Assembly (NCBI GenBank): GCA_049968515.1
Contig: JBMFQR010000037.1
Coordinates: 1-16,496 of the forward strand
Length of the DNA stretch: 16,496 nucleotides
Source: JAOACQ01 sp049968515
GTDB lineage: Bacteria; Spirochaetota; Brevinematia; Brevinematales; JAOACQ01
Direction of reading: 5' to 3'
Shown one piece after another: positions 1 to 6,919 of this stretch. Below the pieces are notes generated by a model. It was not told the origin of the DNA. It saw only the letters and a list, made by a program, of their open reading frames with translations, and did not search any database. Numbering within the stretch: position 1 is the first letter of the stretch; each line of letters begins with the position of its first letter. A program made the translations under genes and the position numbers.

Positions 1-92
1 TATCCTACCCTCCGATAAAAATTTAATCCACTTCCTATCGGAAGGTTAAATCTTTTTTCACTATAATATAGTAATCTATAAAAAATCACCAA
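1..92. other. Noncoding flank downstream of the GH1 gene
   Basis: No gene is visible in this piece. It holds an inverted repeat with 7-bp arms (TCCGATA at 11-17 and TATCGGA at 36-42) and a second short one (ACTATA-A-TATAGT at 60-72). Neither is followed by a clean T tract on the minus strand, so I do not call a terminator for the beta-glucosidase gene that ends at 93. The second repeat shares the core ACTATA/TATAGT with the operator upstream of the same gene, which may be chance in such AT-rich DNA. Confidence 0.35.
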
Positions 93-1439
93 TCAAAGGA
101 CTCTTCTATGTTTTGTAACATCCCTGTAATATTCTCCGGAAAGCTTAATTGTTCTTTTCTGATTTGAATAATTCACCCTTACAATTCCAAATCTCTTGTC
201 ATAACCATATGACCACTCAAAGTTGTCAAGCAAGCTCCAGATAAAATAGCCTTTTACCGGAATATTGTCCATTATAGCCCTTGAAACCATCTCAAGATGC
301 ATTCTTAAATACTCAAGTCTATCTATATCGAGAACTTCACCCTCTTTTGTTTCTACATCTTTACCAGCCATTCCATTTTCTGTAATGTAAATAGGTATAT
401 CCCCAAAGTATTCCTTTGTAAATTTAAGACTGGCATAAACAGCCTTTGGAGTAATTGGCCATTCCATATATGTTTTCGGAAAATTTGATGGGAAAGAAAG
501 TATTTCATAACCATCTTTGTTTTCCTTAAACCTTACCGGGTGACCCATGTACATATTAAGACCCACAAAATCAAGCTTTCCTCCAATCAGTTTCATTTCC
601 TCCTCTGTAAATTCTGGCGCATTTTCCCCGACTTCCTTAAGCCATTTTTCAGAATATCTGCCAGTCATAAAAGGGAAAAGAATTTGCTGATTTCTGTCAT
701 AAAAAGCCTTTTTCGCCGCATTTATATGTCTCTCCTCTTCATAAACCGGCCATGCCATCCAGAGATTTTCAACAATTCCAGCCCTCGTTTTATCATTTCC
801 ATTTTCCCTTATAGCCTTAAGTGCAAGCCCATGCCCTAAAAGGGCGTTATGCACTGTCTGGTTTGTAACCTTACTGCTTTCAATTTTTCCCGGAGCGTGT
901 TTGTCATATAAATGAGCTAATATAGTAAAACAGGAAATTTCATTTATTGTAGACCAGAACTCCACCTTATCTCTAAGATTTTTAACAACATAGGCAGAAT
1001 AATCAGCAAAGAGCTTGCTTACCTCCTTGCTTCTCCAGCCTCCATATTTCTCCTCAAGTGCCTGTGGCAAATCCCAGTGAAAGAGTGTCACAAATGGCTT
1101 GATATCATTTTTTAGAAGCTCATCAATTAGCCTGTGATAATAATCCAGCCCCTTTGGATTTGGCTTACCTTCTCCTGTCGGAAAAATCCTCGGCCATGCA
1201 ATGGAAAATCTATAAGCATTAAGATTTAATTCCTTCATAAGCTTCACATCTTCTTTATAAAGATGGTATTGATCACAGGCAACATCTCCGGTGTCATTAT
1301 TCCATACTCTGCCGGGTAACCTGCAAAATCTGTCCCATACAGATTCGCCTCTACCATCCTCATTGACAGCACCTTCAACCTGATAGGATGCTGTTGCAGT
1401 TCCGAAAATAAAGTCTTCAGGAAAACTAAACAAACTCAT
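93..1439 (-). CDS. Family GH1 beta-glucosidase / beta-glycosidase
   Basis: This cytoplasmic retaining glycosidase (448 aa, the usual GH1 length) should release glucose from beta-linked oligosaccharides or glycosides. Visible GH1 landmarks are the N-terminal ASYQVEGA (Q20), HWDLPQAL (H121), the acid/base Glu in STINEIS (E167), GLNMY (about 293-297), the nucleophile in YITENG (E354) and WSLLDNFEWSYGY (401-413). The E-W of NFEW normally contacts free glucose, which argues against a 6-phospho-beta-glucosidase, although the residue after the acid/base Glu is Ile where NEP is common. There is no signal peptide. The start follows a GGAGG site about 6 nt upstream. The gene stands alone, divergent from a membrane-bound LuxR-type regulator, with its own promoter and palindromic operator. 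The family is secure; the exact substrate is open. Confidence 0.95.
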   Translation of the reverse strand: MSLFSFPEDFIFGTATASYQVEGAVNEDGRGESVWDRFCRLPGRVWNNDTGDVACDQYHLYKEDVKLMKELNLNAYRFSIAWPRIFPTGEGKPNPKGLDYYHRLIDELLKNDIKPFVTLFHWDLPQALEEKYGGWRSKEVSKLFADYSAYVVKNLRDKVEFWSTINEISCFTILAHLYDKHAPGKIESSKVTNQTVHNALLGHGLALKAIRENGNDKTRAGIVENLWMAWPVYEEERHINAAKKAFYDRNQQILFPFMTGRYSEKWLKEVGENAPEFTEEEMKLIGGKLDFVGLNMYMGHPVRFKENKDGYEILSFPSNFPKTYMEWPITPKAVYASLKFTKEYFGDIPIYITENGMAGKDVETKEGEVLDIDRLEYLRMHLEMVSRAIMDNIPVKGYFIWSLLDNFEWSYGYDKRFGIVRVNYSNQKRTIKLSGEYYRDVTKHRRVL

Positions 1440-1467
1440 CTAATCCTCCAGTGAAAAGCTTTTATGT

Positions 1468-1513
1468 TATGCACTATAGTGCATAGTATAAAGCAAAAAG
1501 GAATTTATGTCAA
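1468..1513 (-). promoter_or_regulatory. Promoter and 18-bp palindromic operator of the GH1 gene
   Basis: On the minus strand there is TTGACA (1508-1513), a 17-bp spacer and TATACT (1485-1490). A perfect palindrome, TATGCACTATAGTGCATA (1468-1485), begins at the last base of the -10 box and covers the expected start point near 1478. Such a site, overlapping the -10 and +1, is the classical position for a repressor. The palindrome is seen directly; binding by a LacI-, GntR- or other sugar-responsive repressor is inference, and no such repressor gene lies in the window. Confidence 0.8.
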
Positions 1514-1595
1514 AAAAAATAAGGGGGGTATCCCTATAGTTATAGTCCAACCTGAACGATTTTTTATCCAAAAAAGTCATTTTTGCACATTTTTA

Positions 1596-1672
1596 CTGGT
1601 AACCAGAATCTAAGATCTTTCAGTTTAAGGAAAAGATAAAAATTTGAATTTTATAACCTTTCTTTTTAAAAT
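1596..1672 (+). promoter_or_regulatory. Probable promoter of the LuxR-type gene with an upstream inverted repeat
   Basis: TTGAAT (1644-1649), a 17-bp spacer and TAAAAT (1667-1672) give a fair sigma-70 promoter, with a start near 1679. About 40 bp upstream of the -35 lies CTGGT-A-ACCAG (1596-1606), a perfect short inverted repeat that could be an autoregulatory site. The ribosome site before the 1706 start is weak (TAGAG at 1691-1695). Confidence 0.45.
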
Positions 1673-1705
1673 ATTTAAAGAAATCTTTCTTAGAGTTAAA
1701 AAATT

Positions 1706-2635
1706 ATGATTCTTTTAATATTGTTTTACTACATCCTTTCACTTTTAACCGGGGCAGTAGCACTTGTGTTTTCTTTGTTTGCTCTTTTTAAATATAACAA
1801 TAAAATTTCGAGGGTACATTTTGTATTTCAACTGCTTCTTTTTTTCTTTGTTCTAAACCATATGGTTTATTTTTATTTCTACAATGTTTATCCAGCAAAA
1901 TTTAATTTTGTTGGATTTATGAACATAAATTACATATGGCTGATGGGATTATTAACCTACATCAGTCCAGCGCTTTGCTTTCTTTTACTTGAAAAAAAGT
2001 TTTCCACCATTCTAAAAATATTTTTTTTATCATCTTCAATAATTTCATTATTTCTTGTGATTCTTATCTTTCTTTTAAAACTCTCATATAATCTTCAGGA
2101 AAAAATTATTTACATTTATGGAATTTTATTAATTTTAAGTGTAGTTTATATTGTCTTCATTCTTTTAAAAAATCTTACTGCCTGCTCAAAATTCATAAGG
2201 GAACTCTGCCAAAAGGTTATACTGATTCTTACGTTTTTCCTGCCCGGTTTTCTTATTGATTTGAATTTTGATTTACTTCAGAATAAATTGAGAGTCATAC
2301 CCAAAGTATTTAACTTTCTGGCACTATTTTATATTTTCTGGAATCTACTCACAATATACTATGCCTACAGGTTTATCGAAATGCTTTCCGAGAAGGTCGA
2401 CGTGCTCAACATACCTGAAAAGTTCTTTGAGAAACATTCTCTCAGTGAAAGAGAAAAAGAAATTGCAACCCTTCTATTACAGGGTTATACCAATAAAGAG
2501 ATTGCTGATAGATTGTACATATCTGAAGGCACAGTAAAGAATTATATTTATGTGTTATTTCAGAAATTAAACATCACGAACAGAATGCAAATTATAAAAA
2601 AGCTCACAGAATTTTTAAAGATAAAAGGGAAATAA
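1706..2635 (+). CDS. Seven-helix membrane protein with C-terminal LuxR-type HTH
   Basis: The protein (309 aa) is a likely one-component, membrane-bound transcription regulator. Residues 1-225 contain seven strongly hydrophobic segments (about 3-28, 37-58, 75-95, 101-126, 133-154, 168-186 and 201-221). Residues 246-302 form a typical LuxR/GerE helix-turn-helix: LSEREKEIATLLLQGYTNKE, then IADRLYISEGTVKNY, then KLNITNR. There is no receiver domain or kinase domain, so a ligand or membrane state is presumably sensed by the helices. The gene is divergent from the GH1 gene with 266 bp between them, and that gene is a possible but unproven target. No second gene follows closely. The HTH call is firm; the signal and targets are unknown. 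The start has only a weak ribosome site, but the first helix begins directly after it. Confidence 0.85.
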   Translation: MILLILFYYILSLLTGAVALVFSLFALFKYNNKISRVHFVFQLLLFFFVLNHMVYFYFYNVYPAKFNFVGFMNINYIWLMGLLTYISPALCFLLLEKKFSTILKIFFLSSSIISLFLVILIFLLKLSYNLQEKIIYIYGILLILSVVYIVFILLKNLTACSKFIRELCQKVILILTFFLPGFLIDLNFDLLQNKLRVIPKVFNFLALFYIFWNLLTIYYAYRFIEMLSEKVDVLNIPEKFFEKHSLSEREKEIATLLLQGYTNKEIADRLYISEGTVKNYIYVLFQKLNITNRMQIIKKLTEFLKIKGK

Positions 2636-2651
2636 AAGAGAAAGAAAATTT

Positions 2652-2720
2652 ATGGGAAAAATTAAAATTGTAGGTGAGAATGCCAGAAAACTCTTGCCTT
2701 TGAATGGCCAGACGTTATAA
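2652..2720 (+). CDS. Possible 22-residue small protein
   Basis: An ATG 16 nt after the LuxR-type stop opens 22 codons starting MGKIKIVGENARK and ending GQTL. The preceding AGAGAAAG is a plausible ribosome site with about 7-nt spacing. It could be translated from the same mRNA as the membrane regulator. There is no membrane segment. I do not recognise the sequence, and a chance ORF of this length is common, so this is only a candidate. Confidence 0.15.
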   Translation: MGKIKIVGENARKLLPLNGQTL

Positions 2721-2864
2721 AAAAATTTATATTGTATATTTCCTGAATTGATGGATTTATTTTTATGTCTTTCAAATGGATAACTGGCTTAATGACAAAA
2801 AAGTGGCAACCCAGCATGCGGCTTATACAGGCAATTTGAAAAACTGCCTAATTAAGGTATTTAT

Positions 2865-2893
2865 TAGACAATTTTAATTTCCTGTTTTAAAAT
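2865..2893 (+). promoter_or_regulatory. Promoter of the aminotransferase-coaBC-ruvC operon
   Basis: TAGACA (2865-2870), a 17-bp spacer and TAAAAT (2888-2893) give a good sigma-70 match, predicting a start near 2900 and a leader of about 78 nt before the ATG at 2978. The -10 box lies inside the first copy of a 29-bp direct repeat. The second copy repeats TAAAAT (2951-2956) but has no recognisable -35 box at the right distance. Confidence 0.55.
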
Positions 2894-2976
2894 ATAAGTT
2901 TGAGAGGATTGCAGGGAAATGGTGTAACCAGTCCACTTTTCCCCTTCTTTTAAAATATAAATTTGAGAGGATTGCA
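2885..2976 (+). repeat. Two 29-bp direct repeats in the aminotransferase leader
   Basis: Copies at 2885-2913 and 2948-2976 differ at one base (AAGTTTG versus AAATTTG) and are 63 bp apart. Each carries TTTTAAAATATAA and then the ribosome site TTTGAGAGGATTGCA. The second copy serves the ATG at 2978. The first is followed by ATG-GTG-TAA (2919-2927), a two-codon ORF. Between the copies, GGGAAA (2914-2919) can pair with TTTCCC (2938-2943), enclosing TGGT-GTA-ACCA, so the first start region may be folded. This looks like a duplicated gene start or a duplicated regulatory leader. Confidence 0.8.
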
Positions 2977-2977
2977 C

Positions 2978-4087
2978 ATGATATCAAAAAGAAGTCTAAA
3001 AGTTGATTCATCAGGCATAAGAAAGGTTTTTGAGCTTGCCGCTAAAATGCAGAACCCTGTAAATTTCAGTATTGGACAGCCGGATTTTGATGTTCCTGAA
3101 GAATTGAAAGAGGTTGCAATAAAGGCAATAAGAGAAGGTTTTAACAGATATACTCTAACCCAGGGAATTGACGAATTAAGGCAGAAGGTTCTGGAATATA
3201 TTGAAAAGACAAGGCAGAAAAAATATGCTCCCGGTGAGGTTATAATAACTTCAGGAGTTTCAGGTGGCTTGCTTCTTGCACTTATGTCTATTGTGGATGC
3301 TAAAGATGAAATTGTGTTTTTTGACCCTTATTTTGTTATGTACAAGCATCTTGTAAATCTTCTGGATGGCAAACCCGTTATTGTTGATACCTATCCAGAT
3401 TTTAAAATTTCGGAAGAAAAGCTGAGGAAGGCAGTTACTGAGAGGACAAAGGCAATAATCTTAAATTCCCCTTGTAATCCCAGCGGTTATGTTTACACAA
3501 AGAAGGATATTGAGACAGTAATAAAAGTAGCAAAGGAAAAAAATATCCTTTTGATATCAGATGAAATCTATGATGGATTTGTTTATGACACTGAATTTTT
3601 AAGCCCCGCAACTTTTTACGATAATACTCTTATACTTGGTGGTTTTTCAAAGACTTATGCAATGACAGGCTGGAGACTTGGATATGCGGTAGGTAAATCA
3701 GAACTCATTGCCCAGATGATAAAGCTTCAGCAATACTCTTTTGTGTGTGCACCTGCACCTTTTCAATATGCTGCCGTTAAGGCACTTGAGTACGATACAA
3801 CTCCCTTTAGAGATGCATATAGAAGAAAGAGAGACCTGATCTATAATGCCCTGAAGGATGATTTTAACATTGTAAAACCCGGCGGAGCATTTTATATCTT
3901 CCCTGCATTAAAAAATGGGGATGTTTCCCGCTTTGTAGAGCTTGCCATAAAAAACAACGTGCTGATAATTCCGGGAAATGTTTTTTCGGAGCAAAACACC
4001 AATTTCAGGATTTCATATGCTGCAAGGGATGAAGATATAATGAGAGGTGCAGAAATTTTATGCAAACTTGCGAAGGAATTTAAATAA
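2978..4087 (+). CDS. PLP-dependent class I/II aminotransferase (aspartate/aromatic type)
   Basis: This cytoplasmic transaminase (369 aa) exchanges an amino group between an amino acid and a 2-oxo acid, using pyridoxal phosphate. Fold-type I motifs are in order: SIGQPDFDVP (31-40), NSPCNPSG (163-170, N167), SDEIYDGFVYD (194-204, D195 and Y198), the Schiff-base lysine in GGFSKTYAMTGWRLGY (K225) and the carboxylate-binding Arg in NFRISYAAR (R344). A longer frame runs back to a TTG at 2963, but that would bury the ribosome site GAGAGG (2965-2970); the ATG at 2978, 7 nt after it, is the better start. It is the first gene of an operon running through coaBC and ruvC. Aspartate, aromatic or alanine-type specificity cannot be settled from the motifs. 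Aspartate aminotransferase would suit neighbouring CoA synthesis only loosely. Confidence 0.88.
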   Translation: MISKRSLKVDSSGIRKVFELAAKMQNPVNFSIGQPDFDVPEELKEVAIKAIREGFNRYTLTQGIDELRQKVLEYIEKTRQKKYAPGEVIITSGVSGGLLLALMSIVDAKDEIVFFDPYFVMYKHLVNLLDGKPVIVDTYPDFKISEEKLRKAVTERTKAIILNSPCNPSGYVYTKKDIETVIKVAKEKNILLISDEIYDGFVYDTEFLSPATFYDNTLILGGFSKTYAMTGWRLGYAVGKSELIAQMIKLQQYSFVCAPAPFQYAAVKALEYDTTPFRDAYRRKRDLIYNALKDDFNIVKPGGAFYIFPALKNGDVSRFVELAIKNNVLIIPGNVFSEQNTNFRISYAARDEDIMRGAEILCKLAKEFK

Positions 4088-4101
4088 AAAGAGAATTAAT
4101 T

Positions 4102-5247
4102 ATGTTAAAAAGATTATCGATATTAAGCTTGATTATACTTTTCTCCTGTTCTGGAAAGCCAAACTTTATGAAATTTGAGGTTGTTTTTTATGCTCCACTT
4201 GGCACAAACTATAATGAGATTGGCTCAAACATCAGTGAGATTAAGGAAAACTGCTCCAATCAGACTTTGATATTGAATGATTATATAAATGTGTCTACAA
4301 GTTTCCAGATATACAGAAACAGACTGTATATAGCCGATAGATACAACAAAAGAATTACAATATTTTCACTCGGTGAAAAGGATACAAATGTCTCTATCAT
4401 ACCCAATAAGGGAGAGGGATATGAGTTTGATACTCCAGTATCCCTTGTATTGAATAAGTATGGTGAAATCTATGTTCTTGCAACCGTTACAAACAGGCTC
4501 TCAAACACTATGACAACAAATTCTGAGCTATACGAAAATCTTTTCTATGTTTATAAATTTTCTCCATCTGGAAAATTTATATATTGCATTGGAGAAAGTG
4601 GAATTAACTCCACACCATTTGGCTTAATCGAAAGGATTGATATTGATCTATTTAATAATCTTTATGTATATGTAGTTAGGTATGATGGGGATTACAAAAA
4701 TTATGATGTGAAGAGGTTTTCTATCTCTGGCGAATTAACCTTCGAATTTGACACAAAATATATACCAAGAACAAATGTTATTAACAATGAGACTTATATA
4801 AGACTTATATCAAGCATATTCAATCTAAAAAACAATGAAAGATTGATAATAACATCACAGAATTATATGATAGGTAAAGACGGAAAGAATGTGGATACAC
4901 CATCCACATTTTATAACTCCGTAGATGTTTACAGTATTTTAAGAAACTCGATAACAAAGAATATTTTTAAATCTAAAAAACACTTTGAAGATGTACTTGC
5001 TGTTACATATGATGACGTTGCAGTATTGTACTCTTATGATGAGAGGGCTAAGGGCATAAAATTTAGATTTCTGGATTTAAGTGGCACTTCTGAGAAGGAA
5101 ACAGTTTACTATGCTCCACAACTCCCCTCACTCTATCTTAACTCCGGCTTTTTTGTCGACAAGAATGGGGAAATTTATAGTACCATTGTTAAAGATGAAA
5201 AGTACTTTGTTATAATCAGGTGGAAAAAGGTAAAAAGCAGGTCTTAA
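4102..5247 (+). CDS. Probable lipoprotein with a beta-propeller-like repeat domain
   Basis: The protein has 381 aa. The N-terminus is a lipoprotein-type signal: two basic residues, a hydrophobic core, then LFSCS with the acylated Cys at 16; Phe at -2 is a loose lipobox. After it come NHL/propeller-like units: RLYIADRYNKRITIFSLGEK, then a unit around SLVLNKYGEIYVLA, then YKFSPSGKFIYCIG, then a unit around LFNNLYVYVVRYDG, and near the C-terminus GFFVDKNGEIYSTI. This suggests a six-bladed propeller tethered to a membrane, perhaps for binding. I see no catalytic motif. It starts 14 nt after the aminotransferase and ends 2 nt before coaBC, so it is co-transcribed with metabolic and repair genes for no evident reason. 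The fold is inferred from repeat texture; the function is unknown. Confidence 0.7.
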   Translation: MLKRLSILSLIILFSCSGKPNFMKFEVVFYAPLGTNYNEIGSNISEIKENCSNQTLILNDYINVSTSFQIYRNRLYIADRYNKRITIFSLGEKDTNVSIIPNKGEGYEFDTPVSLVLNKYGEIYVLATVTNRLSNTMTTNSELYENLFYVYKFSPSGKFIYCIGESGINSTPFGLIERIDIDLFNNLYVYVVRYDGDYKNYDVKRFSISGELTFEFDTKYIPRTNVINNETYIRLISSIFNLKNNERLIITSQNYMIGKDGKNVDTPSTFYNSVDVYSILRNSITKNIFKSKKHFEDVLAVTYDDVAVLYSYDERAKGIKFRFLDLSGTSEKETVYYAPQLPSLYLNSGFFVDKNGEIYSTIVKDEKYFVIIRWKKVKSRS

Positions 5248-5249
5248 AT

Positions 5250-6419
5250 ATGAAAATTGCTTTTGGCATAACCTCTGGAATTGCTATCTACAAGCTACCT
5301 TCTCTAATAAGAAAGCTTACAAAAGATGGCCATAAAGTCAGGGTAATAATGACAGAAAATTCTACAAAACTTATGAATCCTCTAATATTTAAAGTGGCTT
5401 CAGGAAATGAGGTTTATGTTAAAGATTTTTCAATAAAACACCCGCTTGCACATATTGAGATAGGTGATTGGGCTGATGTGTTTGTCATTGCACCTCTTAC
5501 TGCAAACACACTTTCCAAGATTGCCAGTGGTATAGCTGATAATCTGCTTACCTCGACATTCCTGGCATGTGATAAAAAAAAGATTGTTTTTCCTACAATG
5601 AATGTCAAAATGTATGAATCGAAAGTAATTCAGGAGAACATAAAGAAATTAAGGTCTTATGGTTGCATTGTTGTTGAACCTGATTCTGGTGAACTTGCCT
5701 GCGGCTACTCAGGCAGGGGAAGATTACCATCAGAGGAAAAGATTATTGCAATAATAACAAGGGATATAAATGAACCACTGAAAGGTAAAAGCTTTATAGT
5801 AACAGCCGGCACCACTGTTGAAAAGATTGACCCAGTAAGATTTATTGCAAATTTTTCTTCTGGCAAAATGGGCATTGAGATTGCAAAATTTTTGTATAAA
5901 AAGGGTGCTAATGTGCTTCTTATATATGGCAGAGTTTCTATAGATATTCCAGAGTATATACCTTCCATATGTGTTTTTTCCTGCGTTGATATGCTTGATG
6001 CAATAAAGAAAAATCTTTCGGAATACGATGGATTGTTTATGTGTGCTGCACCTGTAGACTTCAGAATAAAAGAAGCCCATGATAAAAAAATAAAGAAGGG
6101 TGGTGAGTTAAATCTCTCACTGGTTGTTAATCCAGACATCCTGAAAGAAATAACCTCGCTTTTTAAAGATAAATTTTATGTTGGGTTTGCACTTGAGACA
6201 GACAATTCCATAGAGAATGCCTTAAAAAAACAGAGGGAGAAAAACCTTGACTTTGTAGTTCTTAATACCATAGAGGCTGATTTTAATCCTATGGGAAGTG
6301 ATAGAAATAAGGTGAGGCTTTTTGACAAAACTGGGAATGAGGCTGGTAGTTTTGAGGGAAGCAAAAGAGAAGTGGCGGAATGGATTGTTTCAAAAACTCT
6401 CGGGTTAAGAGAAGTATGA
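5250..6419 (+). CDS. CoaBC: phosphopantothenoylcysteine decarboxylase / phosphopantothenate-cysteine ligase
   Basis: This bifunctional cytoplasmic enzyme of coenzyme A synthesis (389 aa) couples cysteine to 4'-phosphopantothenate and decarboxylates the product. The N-terminal flavoprotein (CoaC) domain, about 1-175, shows MKIAFGITSGIAIYK, the active His in AHIEIGDWAD (H68), VIAPLTANTLSKIASGIADN, the FPTMN motif (N118) and the substrate-clamp Cys in ELACGYSGRGRLP (C151). The CoaB domain (about 178-389) shows IVTAGTTVEKIDPVRFIANF, FSSGKMG, MCAAPVDFR and the KIKKGG lysines (about 281-283). A frame extends back to a GTG at 5220 inside the lipoprotein gene, but homologues begin at MKI..TSGIA, so the ATG at 5250 (2 nt after the previous stop, AGCAGG upstream) is chosen. 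It overlaps ruvC by 4 nt (ATGA), implying translational coupling. Confidence 0.95.
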   Translation: MKIAFGITSGIAIYKLPSLIRKLTKDGHKVRVIMTENSTKLMNPLIFKVASGNEVYVKDFSIKHPLAHIEIGDWADVFVIAPLTANTLSKIASGIADNLLTSTFLACDKKKIVFPTMNVKMYESKVIQENIKKLRSYGCIVVEPDSGELACGYSGRGRLPSEEKIIAIITRDINEPLKGKSFIVTAGTTVEKIDPVRFIANFSSGKMGIEIAKFLYKKGANVLLIYGRVSIDIPEYIPSICVFSCVDMLDAIKKNLSEYDGLFMCAAPVDFRIKEAHDKKIKKGGELNLSLVVNPDILKEITSLFKDKFYVGFALETDNSIENALKKQREKNLDFVVLNTIEADFNPMGSDRNKVRLFDKTGNEAGSFEGSKREVAEWIVSKTLGLREV

Positions 6420-6907
6420 TAGTCATAGGTGTTGATCCCGGCATTGAAAGAATGGGATATGCAATTCTTAAAGCTGATAGCAGGAATTTAAGTCTCATTT
6501 CCAGCGGACTTATTACTACAGAAAGGAATAAAAAGAATCCTGAAAGATTGCTGCAGCTATTTGAGGATCTGGGTAAACTCGTTATAAAATATAATCCAGA
6601 TGCCATTGCTACGGAGACATTGTTCTTTGCAAAGAACACAAAAACTGCCAGTAAGATTAGTGAGGTGAGGGGAGTTATTCAGCTTATTTCTGCAAAATAT
6701 AAGCTTGAATATCTTGAGTTTTCTCCCCTTCAGATAAAAATGGCAGTAACCGGCTATGGAAGAGCAACAAAAAAACAGATAGAAAAGGCTGTAAAAATGA
6801 TACTCAATCTCGTACAGGTTGAGGGAACAGATGATGTAATAGATGCTATTGCAATTTCGATTTGTGGTGCAAACACAACTTTTTACGACAGAAAAGTAAA
6901 GAAATAA
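6416..6907 (+). CDS. Holliday junction endodeoxyribonuclease RuvC
   Basis: RuvC (163 aa, normal length) resolves Holliday junctions by symmetrical cleavage, working with RuvAB. It begins IGVDPGIERMGYAIL with the catalytic D7, then ATETLFFAKN (E67), the RGVIQL helix and the C-terminal DDVIDAIAI with D140 and D143; these are the four metal-binding acids expected of the family. A longer frame begins at 6380 inside coaBC, but RuvC proteins start just before the (I/V)-GVDPG strand, and the ATG at 6416 overlaps the coaBC stop as ATGA behind AAGAGAAG. The usual partners ruvA, ruvB and yebC are not adjacent; here the gene sits between coaBC and an unknown membrane-anchored protein. Confidence 0.95.
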   Translation: MIVIGVDPGIERMGYAILKADSRNLSLISSGLITTERNKKNPERLLQLFEDLGKLVIKYNPDAIATETLFFAKNTKTASKISEVRGVIQLISAKYKLEYLEFSPLQIKMAVTGYGRATKKQIEKAVKMILNLVQVEGTDDVIDAIAISICGANTTFYDRKVKK

Positions 6908-6919
6908 AAGAGAGTCATT

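Larger units (their letters stand above)
2636..2977. other. Gene-poor interval with two tiny ORFs and a hairpin
   Basis: This 342-bp stretch has no gene that I can support firmly. It holds a 22-codon ORF (2652-2720, beginning MGKIKIVGENARK, behind AGAGAAAG), a 33-codon ORF (2776-2877) without a clear ribosome site, and an imperfect hairpin (GGCA..TTT-GAA-AAA..TGCC, about 2830-2848) with no T tract. Its last 90 bp contain the promoter and duplicated leader of the aminotransferase gene, listed separately. Either small ORF could be noise or gene debris; the 33-codon one includes ATQHAAYTGNLKN, faintly like an ankyrin repeat. Confidence 0.4.

Noticed and set aside
1534..1545. Inverted repeat CTATA-GT-TATAG upstream of the GH1 promoter
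   Set aside because: Arms of 5 bp in AT-rich DNA are expected by chance and it lies outside the core promoter.
2829..2849. Rho-independent terminator after the LuxR-type gene
   Set aside because: The hairpin has an A-C mismatch and is not followed by a T tract.
2963..2977. TTG start extending the aminotransferase by five codons
   Set aside because: It would place the ribosome site GAGAGG inside the coding region and leave no site upstream of the TTG.
5705..6139. Minus-strand ORFs inside coaBC and elsewhere as genes
   Set aside because: They lie wholly inside strongly recognised genes, lack ribosome sites and have no recognisable protein features.
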